A stretch of DNA of 64,000 bases, taken from contig NZ_JBHRYJ010000003.1 in assembly GCF_042648965.1 (NCBI RefSeq), positions 434,001 to 498,000 of the forward strand, in the 5' to 3' direction. Positions 10,721 through 19,176 of the stretch are shown here, piece by piece. The number at the start of each line of letters is the position of its first letter. Within the stretch, counting starts at the first letter, position 1. This DNA comes from Ferrovibrio xuzhouensis (GTDB taxonomy: Bacteria > Pseudomonadota > Alphaproteobacteria > Ferrovibrionales > Ferrovibrionaceae). The notes beneath the pieces were generated by a model, which was not told the origin of the DNA, did not search any database, and saw only the letters and a program-made list of their open reading frames with translations. A program made the translations under genes and the position numbers.

Positions 10721-10759
10721 CCGCCATTGTCCTCTTCCTTCTGGTCGCGGGTCCCGAGG

Positions 10760-11713
10760 CTAGGCCTTGCCATCGCCTTCGAGGAATTGCGCATTGCGGC
10801 GTATCACCTGGGGCGGTTGACCGAACGTCCGGATGAATGCGCGCCGCATCCGCTCGCGGTCCGCAAAGCCGGTTTCGGCGGCGACCGTCTCAATCGGATG
10901 GCGTGTCTGCTCCATCATGACGCGCGCGGCCTCGATCCTCAGGTGCTCGACCGCCTTGGCGGGGGACTGGCCGGTTTCGGCACGAAACGCGCGACTGAAC
11001 TGGCGCGGGCTGAGACTGGCCACGCCGGCGAGTTCCTCGACCGACAGTTCGGATCGAAGATTGCGCCGCGCATAGCCAAGCGCCGTCTGGATCCGGTCAC
11101 TCTTGGCATCGAGTTCGAGCAGCGCCGAATGCTGGGACTGGCCGCCGGCCCGGCGGTGATGCAGCACCAGATGCTGTGCCGCCGTTCGCGCCACGTCCGC
11201 GCCGAGGTCATTCTCGACCATGCCCAACGCCAGGTCGAGGCCGGCCGTCATGCCGGCCGATGTCCAGATCGACCCGTCCGCGATGAAGATCCGATCCTCA
11301 TCGACCTTCACCGCCGGAAAGCGCTCGCGCAGCAGGCGCGCGCTCGCCCAGTGCGTCGTGGCGCGGCGGCCATCGAGCAAGCCGGCCTGCGCAAGGATGA
11401 AGGCGCCGTTGCAGATCGCGGCCAGACGGCGCGAATGGCGCGCGATGGTCTGCAGATAGCCGATGGTGCCGGCGCCGGCCGGGACCACTTCGATCCCGCC
11501 CGCGACGATCACGGTATCGTGGATGCGCAGGTCGAACGGATGCGTATCGATCATCACGCCGAATGACGTGCGGATCGGGCCGCCGGTCTCCGATACCAGG
11601 TGCAGGTCATAGACCGGCTCGTCCGCCAGCAGGTTGACGAATTCGAAGACCGTCAGCGCGGCCATGCTCATCACCTGGAATTGGGGTCCGACCACCAGTG
11701 CGACCGACAGCAT
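10760..11713 (-). CDS. GlxA-type transcriptional regulator (DJ-1/PfpI + AraC)
   Basis: 317 residues from the ATG at 11711-11713 (MLSVALVVGPQFQVMSMAAL). Residues 1-170 form a DJ-1/PfpI-like amidotransferase fold with AICNGAFILAQAGLLDGRRA, where the nucleophile-elbow cysteine is present. Residues 210-310 are an AraC/XylS double helix-turn-helix: GVASLSPRQFSRAFRAETGQ, then ETGFADRERMRRAFIRTFGQ. GlxA-like regulators usually control a neighbouring metabolic gene. Here the divergent SDR and hydrolase genes are the obvious targets. The start lies 126 nt from the SDR start, leaving room for a shared promoter region. Confidence 0.88.
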   Translation of the reverse strand: MLSVALVVGPQFQVMSMAALTVFEFVNLLADEPVYDLHLVSETGGPIRTSFGVMIDTHPFDLRIHDTVIVAGGIEVVPAGAGTIGYLQTIARHSRRLAAICNGAFILAQAGLLDGRRATTHWASARLLRERFPAVKVDEDRIFIADGSIWTSAGMTAGLDLALGMVENDLGADVARTAAQHLVLHHRRAGGQSQHSALLELDAKSDRIQTALGYARRNLRSELSVEELAGVASLSPRQFSRAFRAETGQSPAKAVEHLRIEAARVMMEQTRHPIETVAAETGFADRERMRRAFIRTFGQPPQVIRRNAQFLEGDGKA

Positions 11714-11839
11714 GGGTGCTTTTCCTTCTGTGTCCTGAAAGGTGGCATATACGACATTTGAGACAAAAGCAAGTGCGCCTAGGTTCAGCGGGCGGCAACA
11801 CGCCGTTGCATGTTCCTCCCGCAACCAAGGACTTCCACC

Positions 11840-12652
11840 ATGACATCCCAGACCAACAAAGGAACCGCCCTGATCACCGGTGCCTCCTCCGGCATCGGTG
11901 CGGTCTATGCCGACCGTCTTGCCGGACAGGGCTATGACCTCATTCTGGTTGCCCGCGACCAGGCCGGCCTGGAGGCCAAGGCGAAGGCGCTGGCCGGCAC
12001 AGGCCGCGCGGTGCGCACCGTGGCCGCAGACCTTACCAAGGCCGCCGAAATCGCCAGAGTGGCCACGATCCTGCGCGACGACGAAGCCATCACGCTTCTG
12101 CTCAACAACGCCGGCATCGGCGCCACCGCGCCCCTGCTCGCTTCGGATATCGATGCGCTGGAGGCGATGATCGCCCTCAACGTCACGGCGCTGACGCGCC
12201 TGACCCATGCCGTCGCGCCGGCCTTCGCCCGGCGCGGCCAGGGCACCATCATCAATGTCTCGTCGGTGACCGCGCTGGCTCCCGAGCTCTTCAACGGCGT
12301 GTATGCCGCGAGCAAGGCCTACGTCCTCACCATGACCCAGGCCCTGCACCACGAGCTTGCCGAAAAGGGCGTGCGGGTCCAGGCGGTGCTGCCGGGCGTG
12401 ACCTCGACCACATTCTGGGCCACCGCCGGCCTGCCGGTCGCCAACCTGCCGGCCGGCATCGTCATGACGCCCGATCAACTGGTCGATGCGGCGCTCGCCG
12501 GTCTCGCCCAGGGCGAACTGGTGACGATCCCCTCGCTGCCCGATGCCGGCGACTGGGCGGCGCTCGAGACTGCGCGCAAGGCCCTCGCCCCCAACCTTTC
12601 GAAATCGGCGCCTGCGGCCCGCTATACGGAGACTGCCACGCGCGCCGCGTGA
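11840..12652 (+). CDS. Short-chain dehydrogenase/reductase
   Basis: 270 residues from MTSQTNKGTALITG. Cofactor motif GASSGIG at 14-20, the NNAGIGA strand, and the catalytic Tyr and Lys in YAASKAYVLTM (about Y155, K159), with the preceding Ser in NVSSVTAL. A classical SDR using NAD(P)H; substrate unknown. The start is favoured over an upstream in-frame ATG at 11810 because of spacing and family length. It is the first gene of a pair with the secreted hydrolase and is divergent from the GlxA-type regulator. Confidence 0.9.
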   Translation: MTSQTNKGTALITGASSGIGAVYADRLAGQGYDLILVARDQAGLEAKAKALAGTGRAVRTVAADLTKAAEIARVATILRDDEAITLLLNNAGIGATAPLLASDIDALEAMIALNVTALTRLTHAVAPAFARRGQGTIINVSSVTALAPELFNGVYAASKAYVLTMTQALHHELAEKGVRVQAVLPGVTSTTFWATAGLPVANLPAGIVMTPDQLVDAALAGLAQGELVTIPSLPDAGDWAALETARKALAPNLSKSAPAARYTETATRAA

Positions 12653-12728
12653 AACATCCGGACAATCCATCGAAACGACGGATGCCCTTCCGTCCCGCTC
12701 TTCCCGTATCCCTAAAGGAAACTTCAAC

Positions 12729-13532
12729 ATGAAACCGTTCCATGCCGTTCTCGCCGCTTCGGCTGTCGCCGCTTCCGCCCTTGCCTTCGGCACCAGTGCC
12801 GTGGCGGCGGACAAGCCACCGGTCGTTCTGGTTCACGGCGCATTCGAAGACGCGCAAATCTGGGGCCATGTGAGCGCCAGGCTGAAAGCCGACGGATACA
12901 AGGTCGTGACCGTCGATCTGCCCGGCCGTCCCGGCGACCCGGCAGCACCGGACAAGGTCAGCCTCGACCTCTATCGCGATACCGTGGTCTCGGCGCTCGG
13001 CAAGCTGCAGCGTCCCGCGATCGTGGTCGGGCACAGCTTCGGCGGCATCGTCATCGCCGATGTGGCAGAGACGGTGCCGGCGAAGGTGAAGACGCTGGTG
13101 TTCGTCGCCGCTCTCCTGCCGCAGGACGGCGACTCGCTGGTGTCGATGACGGGCAAGGACGCGGATGCGCAGATCGGTCCGCATCTGAAGATCGACAAGG
13201 CCAGGGGTCTCGCCTCGGTCGAATATTCGGCCCGCGCGGACCTGTTCGCCAACGGCGCCCCGGAGGCTGTCCGCAAGGCGATCCCGCATGGGATCGTGGA
13301 TGAACCCCTCGGCCCGCTGGCCACGCCGGTGCATGTCACGGCCGCCAATTTCGGCCGGGTCGACAAGGTCTACATCCACACCGCGTTCGACCATGTCATC
13401 AGCCCCTCGTTCCAGGCACAGATGGTCGCCGCCACGCCGGTCCGTGAAGAATTCACGGTGCAGACGGGGCATACCCCGTTCCTGACCGAACCGAAGAAAC
13501 TGGCCGAAGACATCGAGGCCGCCGCGAAGTGA
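12729..13532 (+). CDS. Secreted alpha/beta hydrolase
   Basis: 267 residues with a signal peptide (MKPFHAVLAASAVAASALAF, cleavage near AVA-ADK). The alpha/beta hydrolase core has VVLVHGAFEDAQIWG (oxyanion), GHSFGGIVIA (Ser nucleophile near 103) and the late His in QTGHTPFLTEP. It resembles salicylate-esterase-like small hydrolases that act on small esters or amides. Its ribosome-binding site is AAAGGAAAC, 76 nt after the SDR stop, so the two are probably co-transcribed. Confidence 0.88.
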   Translation: MKPFHAVLAASAVAASALAFGTSAVAADKPPVVLVHGAFEDAQIWGHVSARLKADGYKVVTVDLPGRPGDPAAPDKVSLDLYRDTVVSALGKLQRPAIVVGHSFGGIVIADVAETVPAKVKTLVFVAALLPQDGDSLVSMTGKDADAQIGPHLKIDKARGLASVEYSARADLFANGAPEAVRKAIPHGIVDEPLGPLATPVHVTAANFGRVDKVYIHTAFDHVISPSFQAQMVAATPVREEFTVQTGHTPFLTEPKKLAEDIEAAAK

Positions 13533-13538
13533 AATCCC

Positions 13539-13568
13539 GGAAGGCGCGGCCGGTCGGCCGCGCCTTCC
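13539..13568. terminator. Strong 13-bp hairpin between convergent genes
   Basis: GGAAGGCGCGGCC, loop GGTC, GGCCGCGCCTTCC. The perfect stem starts 7 nt after the hydrolase stop and lies 49 nt from the end of the convergent ABC-F gene. It probably ends transcription in both directions, although a T-run is lacking. Confidence 0.7.
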
Positions 13569-13616
13569 ATCTCGCCGCCAGTCCCGTTCAATAGTGTCAG
13601 GCGGTTTGGCGCCTAC

Positions 13617-15245
13617 TTACCCGCCCGGATGCAAACCCGGCGCTTCCTGGCCGGTGCGGGCGACATATTCGGTATAGCCGCCGGTGAACTGGTGCACGCC
13701 GTCCGGCGTCAGTTCCAGCACGCGGTTCGACAGCGCCGCGAGGAAATGGCGGTCATGCGAGACGAACAGCATGGTGCCCTCGAAATCCGCCAGCGCCGCG
13801 ACCAGCATCTCTTTCGTCGCCATGTCGAGATGATTGGTCGGCTCGTCGAGCACCAGGAAGTTCGGCGGGTCGAACAGCATCAGGGCCATCACCAGCCGCG
13901 CCTTCTCGCCGCCCGACAGCACGCGGCAGGCCTTCTCGATGTCGTCGCCGGAGAAGCCGAAACAGCCGGCCAGCGTGCGCAGCGCCGGTTGTCCGGCCTG
14001 CGGAAACGCCTTGTCCAGCGTTGCGAAAATCGTATCGTCGCCGTCCAGCAGGTCCATCGAATGCTGGGCGAAATAGCCCATCTTCACACTGCTGCCCAGC
14101 GATACGCTGCCCTGGTCGGGCCTGGCATCGCCGGCCACCAGCTTCAGCAGCGTGGATTTCCCCGCGCCGTTGGCGCCCAGCACGCACCAGCGCTCCCGGC
14201 GGCGCACCTGGAAATCCAGCCCGGCATAGATCGGCTGGCTGCCATAGCCCTTGTGCACATCGCGGAACAGCGCCACGTCCTCGCCCGAGCGCGGCGGGCT
14301 GCGGAATTCAAACTGCACGGACTGCCGCCGCCGCGGCGGCTCGATCTTCTCGATCTTGTCCAGCTTCTTCACCCGGCTCTGCACCTGGGCGGCATGCGAG
14401 GCGCGCGCCTTGAAGCGCTCGATGAACTTGATCTCCTTGGCCAGCATCGCCTGCTGGCGCTCGAACTGCGCCTGGCGATGCTTCTCGTTCAGCGCGCGCT
14501 GCTGGTCGTAGAAATCGTAATTCCCCGAATAGGTGGTGAGCGCGCCGCCATCGATCTCGACGATCTTGCCGACGATGCGGTTCATGAACTCGCGGTCATG
14601 CGAGGTCATCAGCAGCGCGCCGTCGTAGGTCTTGAGGAAGGCTTCGAGCCAGATCAGGCTTTCGAGGTCGAGATGGTTGCTCGGCTCGTCGAGCAGCATG
14701 CCGTCGGGCCGCATCAGGAGAATACGGGCCAGCGCCACGCGCATCTTCCAGCCGCCGGACAAGAGCCCGACATCGCCGTCCATGCGGTCCTGGCTGAAGC
14801 TTAAGCCCGCCAATACCTCGCGCGCCCTGGCCTCCAGCGCATAGCCGTCCAGTTCCTGGAAGCGGCCCTGCACCTCGCCATAGCGCTCGATGATGGCTTC
14901 CATCTCGTCGGCCCGCTCGGGGTCGACCATGGCGGCCTCGAGCGCGGCCATCTCGGCGGCCAGCGCGCTGACCGGCCCGACGCCGTCCATCACGGCGGCA
15001 ACCGCGCTCTGGCCCGACATCTCGCCGACATTCTGGTTGAAATAGCCGATGGTCATGCCGGTATCGATCGACACCTGGCCGTCGTCGGGCTTTTCCTCGC
15101 CGACGATCATGCGGAACAGCGTCGACTTGCCGGCGCCGTTCGGCCCGACCAGCCCGGCTTTCTCGCCCTTCTGGAGGCCCATCGACGCATCGATGAACAG
15201 AATCTGGTGGCCGTGCTGCTTGCTGACGTTATCGAGGCGAATCAT
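13617..15245 (-). CDS. ABC-F family ATPase (ribosome-associated)
   Basis: 542 residues with two ABC domains and no membrane segment. First Walker A GPNGAGKST, signature LLSGGWKMRVALA and Walker B LLDEPSNHLD. The linker is rich in charged residues (KEIKFIERFKARASHAAQVQ). Second Walker A GANGAGKST, signature VLSGGEKARLVMAL and Walker B LVLDEPTNHLD. Both catalytic glutamates are present. The family acts on ribosomes (EttA, Uup, YbiT, YheS); this one is closest in layout to YheS/YbiT, by inspection only. The last ~65 codons occur again, diverged, at 10522-10720. Confidence 0.93.
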   Translation of the reverse strand: MIRLDNVSKQHGHQILFIDASMGLQKGEKAGLVGPNGAGKSTLFRMIVGEEKPDDGQVSIDTGMTIGYFNQNVGEMSGQSAVAAVMDGVGPVSALAAEMAALEAAMVDPERADEMEAIIERYGEVQGRFQELDGYALEARAREVLAGLSFSQDRMDGDVGLLSGGWKMRVALARILLMRPDGMLLDEPSNHLDLESLIWLEAFLKTYDGALLMTSHDREFMNRIVGKIVEIDGGALTTYSGNYDFYDQQRALNEKHRQAQFERQQAMLAKEIKFIERFKARASHAAQVQSRVKKLDKIEKIEPPRRRQSVQFEFRSPPRSGEDVALFRDVHKGYGSQPIYAGLDFQVRRRERWCVLGANGAGKSTLLKLVAGDARPDQGSVSLGSSVKMGYFAQHSMDLLDGDDTIFATLDKAFPQAGQPALRTLAGCFGFSGDDIEKACRVLSGGEKARLVMALMLFDPPNFLVLDEPTNHLDMATKEMLVAALADFEGTMLFVSHDRHFLAALSNRVLELTPDGVHQFTGGYTEYVARTGQEAPGLHPGG

Positions 15246-16164
15246 GCGGTCCGTACTAACTGAAAGAGTCCGATAACGCCTCTATTCCCACTCGATTGTT
15301 TAATTCGATCATAAGCCATTGAAAAGGCTGACGAAATAACACCAAATGACGGGCGAAAGCCGACGCACGGGCCGTCAAAAAGTTACGCTTTTGATTTTAA
15401 AGGAAAAATTGCCGAGAAATTTTTTTTGACGTTTCAGCGTCTATCGATATCAGCCGGATGACTCTCACCTCATCGAGTGAGGCTCGGTGCATCAAACTCT
15501 CGCTGAAAAAGTACCGTCACCGACGTGTAGCGCGACTCGGACGGCAGCGCTAGCACGCAGCCGTCCGAGATCGGTTCATTCAAGCTCGAGCTCGGTAGTC
15601 CCTGCCCCTGGTAACGCGGCTCGTTGCGATTGATTGAAGACTGGCGAGAACGTAGAAAGCCTTCGCTGCGGCGGTGTGGAAGGACACACGGCCAGCAAAG
15701 GTCCGAGATGGTGACGAAAAGGCAGCGGCGCAATGGCTCGGTGCGCTAAGCCCATCCACCAGCCGGTTTCGAGTCCGGTCCGCGGCACTAGCTCGTCCAG
15801 AATTTCCAAGCCCGTCTCTCCATCTTACTCGAAGAGGATGACTTTTCAGGTCCTGAACACGCCCCGCTAACGCCGATCGAGCTAGCGATATACTTCTTCT
15901 GACCGTTGGCAGATCGACGCGGGTCCATGCGCAAAGGCTGTGCCCGCAGATCCACACGAACTGCTCGGCGTCCGGCCATGGCCATGGCACCCGAGGTCGC
16001 CGAGAGGTTGTGACGGGTCAGCGAGAAACTCACGGGCATGTCGTTTCCCCACCGTGGCTGAACGGGGGCGGTGTGTTCCGTATCCGAAACAGTTCGTGCG
16101 CCGGCGCGTCGACAGCAGCGGTGGCGTCAGATCCTCAATACTTCCGCAACCTGCCAGTCTGGAG
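15246..16164. other. Long non-coding stretch at the left edge of the defence island
   Basis: About 0.9 kb without a credible gene. 15290-15440 is AT-rich and probably carries the ABC-F promoter. Open frames on the minus strand (for example 15580-15990) have no recognisable features. A tRNA T-arm-like stretch, GGTTTCGAGTCC then GGTCCGCGGCA, occurs at 15765-15787, but no cloverleaf can be drawn. The stretch may hold an old attachment site where the island joined the chromosome. Confidence 0.35.
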
Positions 16165-16211
16165 AAATTGTATGCTTCATGCTACACAACCTAGAAATCC
16201 GTAGCACGAAG
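16165..16211. promoter_or_regulatory. HipB-type operator box before qatA
   Basis: AAATTGTA at 16165-16172, then an inverted repeat CTTCATGCTAC (16175-16185) / GTAGCACGAAG (16201-16211) with a 15-nt gap. The same layout, with matching arms, occurs directly before hipB at 21318-21364. It lies 77 nt upstream of the qatA start, where a promoter operator would be. Confidence 0.7.
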
Positions 16212-16288
16212 ACGGCAGGCTAGCCGCCGCGACGGGTGGCGGCCGCTAGGAGGGGCTCCTTCGGCTGCTAGAGCTGTGGGGGCAAGCG

Positions 16289-18268
16289 GTGATCCTGACG
16301 GACAACGAGACTAAGGTCGACCTTCTCAACAACGAGGCGATCGCAACAACCATCATCAAACTCCTGCGCGACCGGCCCGATCAACCAGTGACTGTTGGTG
16401 TCCACGGTGATTGGGGCGCCGGCAAGTCTAGCGTACTGGAAATGATTGAGGCCGGCTTCGATGGCGAAGCAAAGGTCCTGTGCCTCAAGTTCAATGGCTG
16501 GCGCTTCCAAGGATTTGAAGACGCCAAAATTGCGCTCATCGAGTGCATCGTTACCGGCCTCATCGAAAAGCGACCCACTCTCACCTCGGCGGGCGAAACG
16601 GTCAAGGATGTCTTTCGCCGGATCGACTGGCTCAAGGTGGCGAAGAAGGCTGGTGGGCTCGCCTTCACCGCTTTTACCGGAATTCCGACGCCCGATCAGA
16701 TTCAGACCATCGTCTGCACCTTGGAAGGCTTCCTCGCCGATCCGGCAAAGCTCGCCACCAAGGACAATCTCGAAGCCGCCGTCGAAGGCGTGAAAGGCCT
16801 GTTGAAGCCGAAGGGTGAAGGCGACTCGACCAACGTTCCGGAGGAGATCAACGCATTCCGAAAAGCCTTCGACGATCTTCTCGACAAGGCGGGTGTCGAG
16901 CAACTCGTCGTCCTGATCGATGACCTCGATCGCTGCTTGCCCGACACCGCGATCGAGACCTTGGAGGCCGTCCGTCTCTTCGTCTTCACGTCGCGCACCG
17001 CCTTCGTCGTCGCCGCCGACGAGGCGATGATCGAATATGCGGTGCGCAAACACTTTCCCGATCTGCCGGACACCACCGGTCCGCAGACATATGCCCGGAA
17101 CTACCTTGAGAAGCTCATCCAGGTGCCCTTCCGCATCCCTGCGCTGGGGGACACGGAAACGCGCACCTATGTGACGCTCCTCCTTGTCGGCGCCGAACTC
17201 GGCGACAACGACGCGGCGTTCAATGCCTTGATCACGGTCGCTCGTGAACGGCTTAAGCGCCCGTGGACCTCCGGTGCGCTCGATGCAGCCACCGTCAGAA
17301 CCGCTCTCGGGGACAAGGCTTCGCGCGCCAACAATGCGTTGGCGCTCAGCGATCAGATCGGACCGATCCTCGCTAGCGGAACCAAGGGCAATCCGCGTCA
17401 GATCAAGCGATTCCTCAACACGCTCGTCTTGCGGCAGCGCACCGCCGAAGCGAGAGGGTTCGGGGATGACGTCAAGCTGCCGGTGCTCGCAAAACTCATG
17501 CTCGCCGAGCGGTTCCTGCCCCGCCTCTTCGATCAGATCGCCGCGGCCGCCGCGGCGGCAGCAAATGGCAAATGCCCGGACCTGTCAGCACTCGAAGCGG
17601 CGGCGACCGCCAAGGATGACGCGAAAACTGCGGCCAAGCCGGAGAAGGCCGCTGCCAAAGGCGACGACGCCGTGAAGTCGACGCCCAAACTGGAAGCCGT
17701 GAAGTCGACTGAGAGCGCGCTTTTGAGCGAGTGGCTATCGTCGCCTGCGATCAAAGCCTGGGCGGCGGTGCCAACCGCGATCGGTGGCGAGGATCTTCGC
17801 CCCTACCTCTTCGTCGCCAAGGACAGGAAAGATTATTTCGGCGCCGCCTCAGTGCTCGGCCACCTCGCCGCCGTGGTCGAACAGCTCTTCGGCGGGAAAT
17901 TCGCGGTGCAGGGCCTCGAAGCCGATCTCAAGCGCCTGGCCACGCCTGAAGCCGCGCAGATCTTCGAAGCCGTGCGCGGCCGCATCGTCGGTGGGGACAG
18001 CTTTGACACTGAGCCGCCTGGCGCGGCGGGTTTGGCGGTTCTCGTCAAGGCTCATCCGACCTTGCAGGCCAATCTCGTCGATTTCCTCGAAGCGCTCCCG
18101 CGAGATCGTCTCGGTCCATGGGTCTGCGGCGGCTGGGAAGGTGTTCTCAAGGACGGCGATGCGACCCAACGCTTCGACCGCCTTCTTCAGACCTGGGGCA
18201 AAGAAGGTGGCGCGATGCTCAAGGCGGCGGCCATGGGTGTTCTTCGCACCCGCCAGGGAGTCCGCTGA
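16289..18268 (+). CDS. qatA: QatA: KAP-family P-loop ATPase of Qat anti-phage system
   Basis: 659 residues, GTG start preceded by a G-rich ribosome-binding site. KAP-family ATPase: Walker A HGDWGAGKSS near residues 39-48, and Walker B VVLIDDLDRCLPD near 205-217, the KAP hallmark. The later SGTKGNPRQIKRFLNTLVLR matches the KAP C-terminal sensor stretch. A Lys/Ala-rich linker lies near 430-475 (AKDDAKTAAKPEKAAAKGDD). It is the first gene of a gap-free four-gene operon in the order that defines Qat (KAP ATPase, QatB, QueC-like, TatD-like). Qat protects against phage; its mechanism is unsettled. Confidence 0.93.
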   Translation: MILTDNETKVDLLNNEAIATTIIKLLRDRPDQPVTVGVHGDWGAGKSSVLEMIEAGFDGEAKVLCLKFNGWRFQGFEDAKIALIECIVTGLIEKRPTLTSAGETVKDVFRRIDWLKVAKKAGGLAFTAFTGIPTPDQIQTIVCTLEGFLADPAKLATKDNLEAAVEGVKGLLKPKGEGDSTNVPEEINAFRKAFDDLLDKAGVEQLVVLIDDLDRCLPDTAIETLEAVRLFVFTSRTAFVVAADEAMIEYAVRKHFPDLPDTTGPQTYARNYLEKLIQVPFRIPALGDTETRTYVTLLLVGAELGDNDAAFNALITVARERLKRPWTSGALDAATVRTALGDKASRANNALALSDQIGPILASGTKGNPRQIKRFLNTLVLRQRTAEARGFGDDVKLPVLAKLMLAERFLPRLFDQIAAAAAAAANGKCPDLSALEAAATAKDDAKTAAKPEKAAAKGDDAVKSTPKLEAVKSTESALLSEWLSSPAIKAWAAVPTAIGGEDLRPYLFVAKDRKDYFGAASVLGHLAAVVEQLFGGKFAVQGLEADLKRLATPEAAQIFEAVRGRIVGGDSFDTEPPGAAGLAVLVKAHPTLQANLVDFLEALPRDRLGPWVCGGWEGVLKDGDATQRFDRLLQTWGKEGGAMLKAAAMGVLRTRQGVR

Positions 18269-19176
18269 TGGGCACCTCCAGTGCATTCGGCGGCCAGGGC
18301 GGCGGGACGCCCCTCGTTCCAAGCTGGCTAGGCGATGACGGCGCACCGCCTGCCGCTCCAGACGGAGCTCCTCCTGATGGTGGACCACCAGACGGTCCGC
18401 CCGCGGATGCGCCAGCAGACGGTGCCCCACCAGCCGCTCCCCCGGCACCGCCGGCTCGCCCGCCCATACCGCCGGTAGCCGATCCCGCGCGCTTCTCAGC
18501 GGCTCGTAACAACTTCTCGCGTTTCGCTGGTTCGGGCGGCAGCGACCGCAAGAGCCTCGGCCGAGCAGTATCGCACTATGTGGGCTCATCGTCAGGCGGC
18601 GCGCGCACGGCAGCCGCAAGGATGGGATCGGCGCGCGGCGCAGGCAGCCGCCTGCTTGGCTTCCTGTCAGACGCCGTTGCGCGCGGCGCGACCGAAGCGC
18701 TTCGGTCGCTCAACCTCGGCGCCCTCGCAGGCCGCCCTATCGAAGAAATCTTTCTCGGTTTGGCGGACTATGTGTGTCCTGACGGCGGTTCGATCGACGA
18801 AGGCATCGCACGCGAAGCGTTCATCGAAACCATCACGGACCTCGCCGGTGCAGGCATTACCGACCTCGACGGGCTCACGGCTGACCAGATGCAGACCGTG
18901 TTCGAACTCTATGCGACCAACGCGATCGAAGCACGGCTCTGCAACGACATCGGCGCGAAGACGATCACCCTGCCGTCGGATAGCCGCGAAGCCGCGCGCG
19001 TGCAGGCGCAATTGAATGACTTCGTTCGGCGCGGGGTGGCTGATGCGCTCACGGTCGCCCGCGCCGCAGCTGCCGCGCTGACGCCCGATCGCGTGCTCCA
19101 GTTCGTCGGGCGCATCTACGAGCAAGCGTTCGGGATCTTGCAGATCATGGGCGATGCGGAGGCGGAAGGCGCATGA
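18268..19176 (+). CDS. qatB: QatB: accessory protein of the Qat system
   Basis: 302 residues; its ATG overlaps the qatA stop by one base (TGATG). The N-terminus MGTSSAFGGQGGGTPLVPSW is typical of QatB. A Pro/Ala/Asp-rich low-complexity segment of about 55 residues follows (roughly 25-80). The rest is a helical domain with no recognised enzymatic motif: RKSLGRAVSHYVGSSSGGAR, SLNLGALAGRPIEEIFLGLA. Biochemical role unknown; identification rests on operon position and the N-terminal signature. Confidence 0.88.
   Translation: MGTSSAFGGQGGGTPLVPSWLGDDGAPPAAPDGAPPDGGPPDGPPADAPADGAPPAAPPAPPARPPIPPVADPARFSAARNNFSRFAGSGGSDRKSLGRAVSHYVGSSSGGARTAAARMGSARGAGSRLLGFLSDAVARGATEALRSLNLGALAGRPIEEIFLGLADYVCPDGGSIDEGIAREAFIETITDLAGAGITDLDGLTADQMQTVFELYATNAIEARLCNDIGAKTITLPSDSREAARVQAQLNDFVRRGVADALTVARAAAAALTPDRVLQFVGRIYEQAFGILQIMGDAEAEGA

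Noticed and set aside
15715..15790. Possible tRNA gene
   Set aside because: Only a T-arm-like and 3'-end-like stretch exists; it has an extra T in the loop and no anticodon or D arm can be drawn.
15580..15990. 136-codon minus-strand frame in the non-coding zone
   Set aside because: No ribosome-binding site or recognisable motif, and its composition differs from genuine neighbours.
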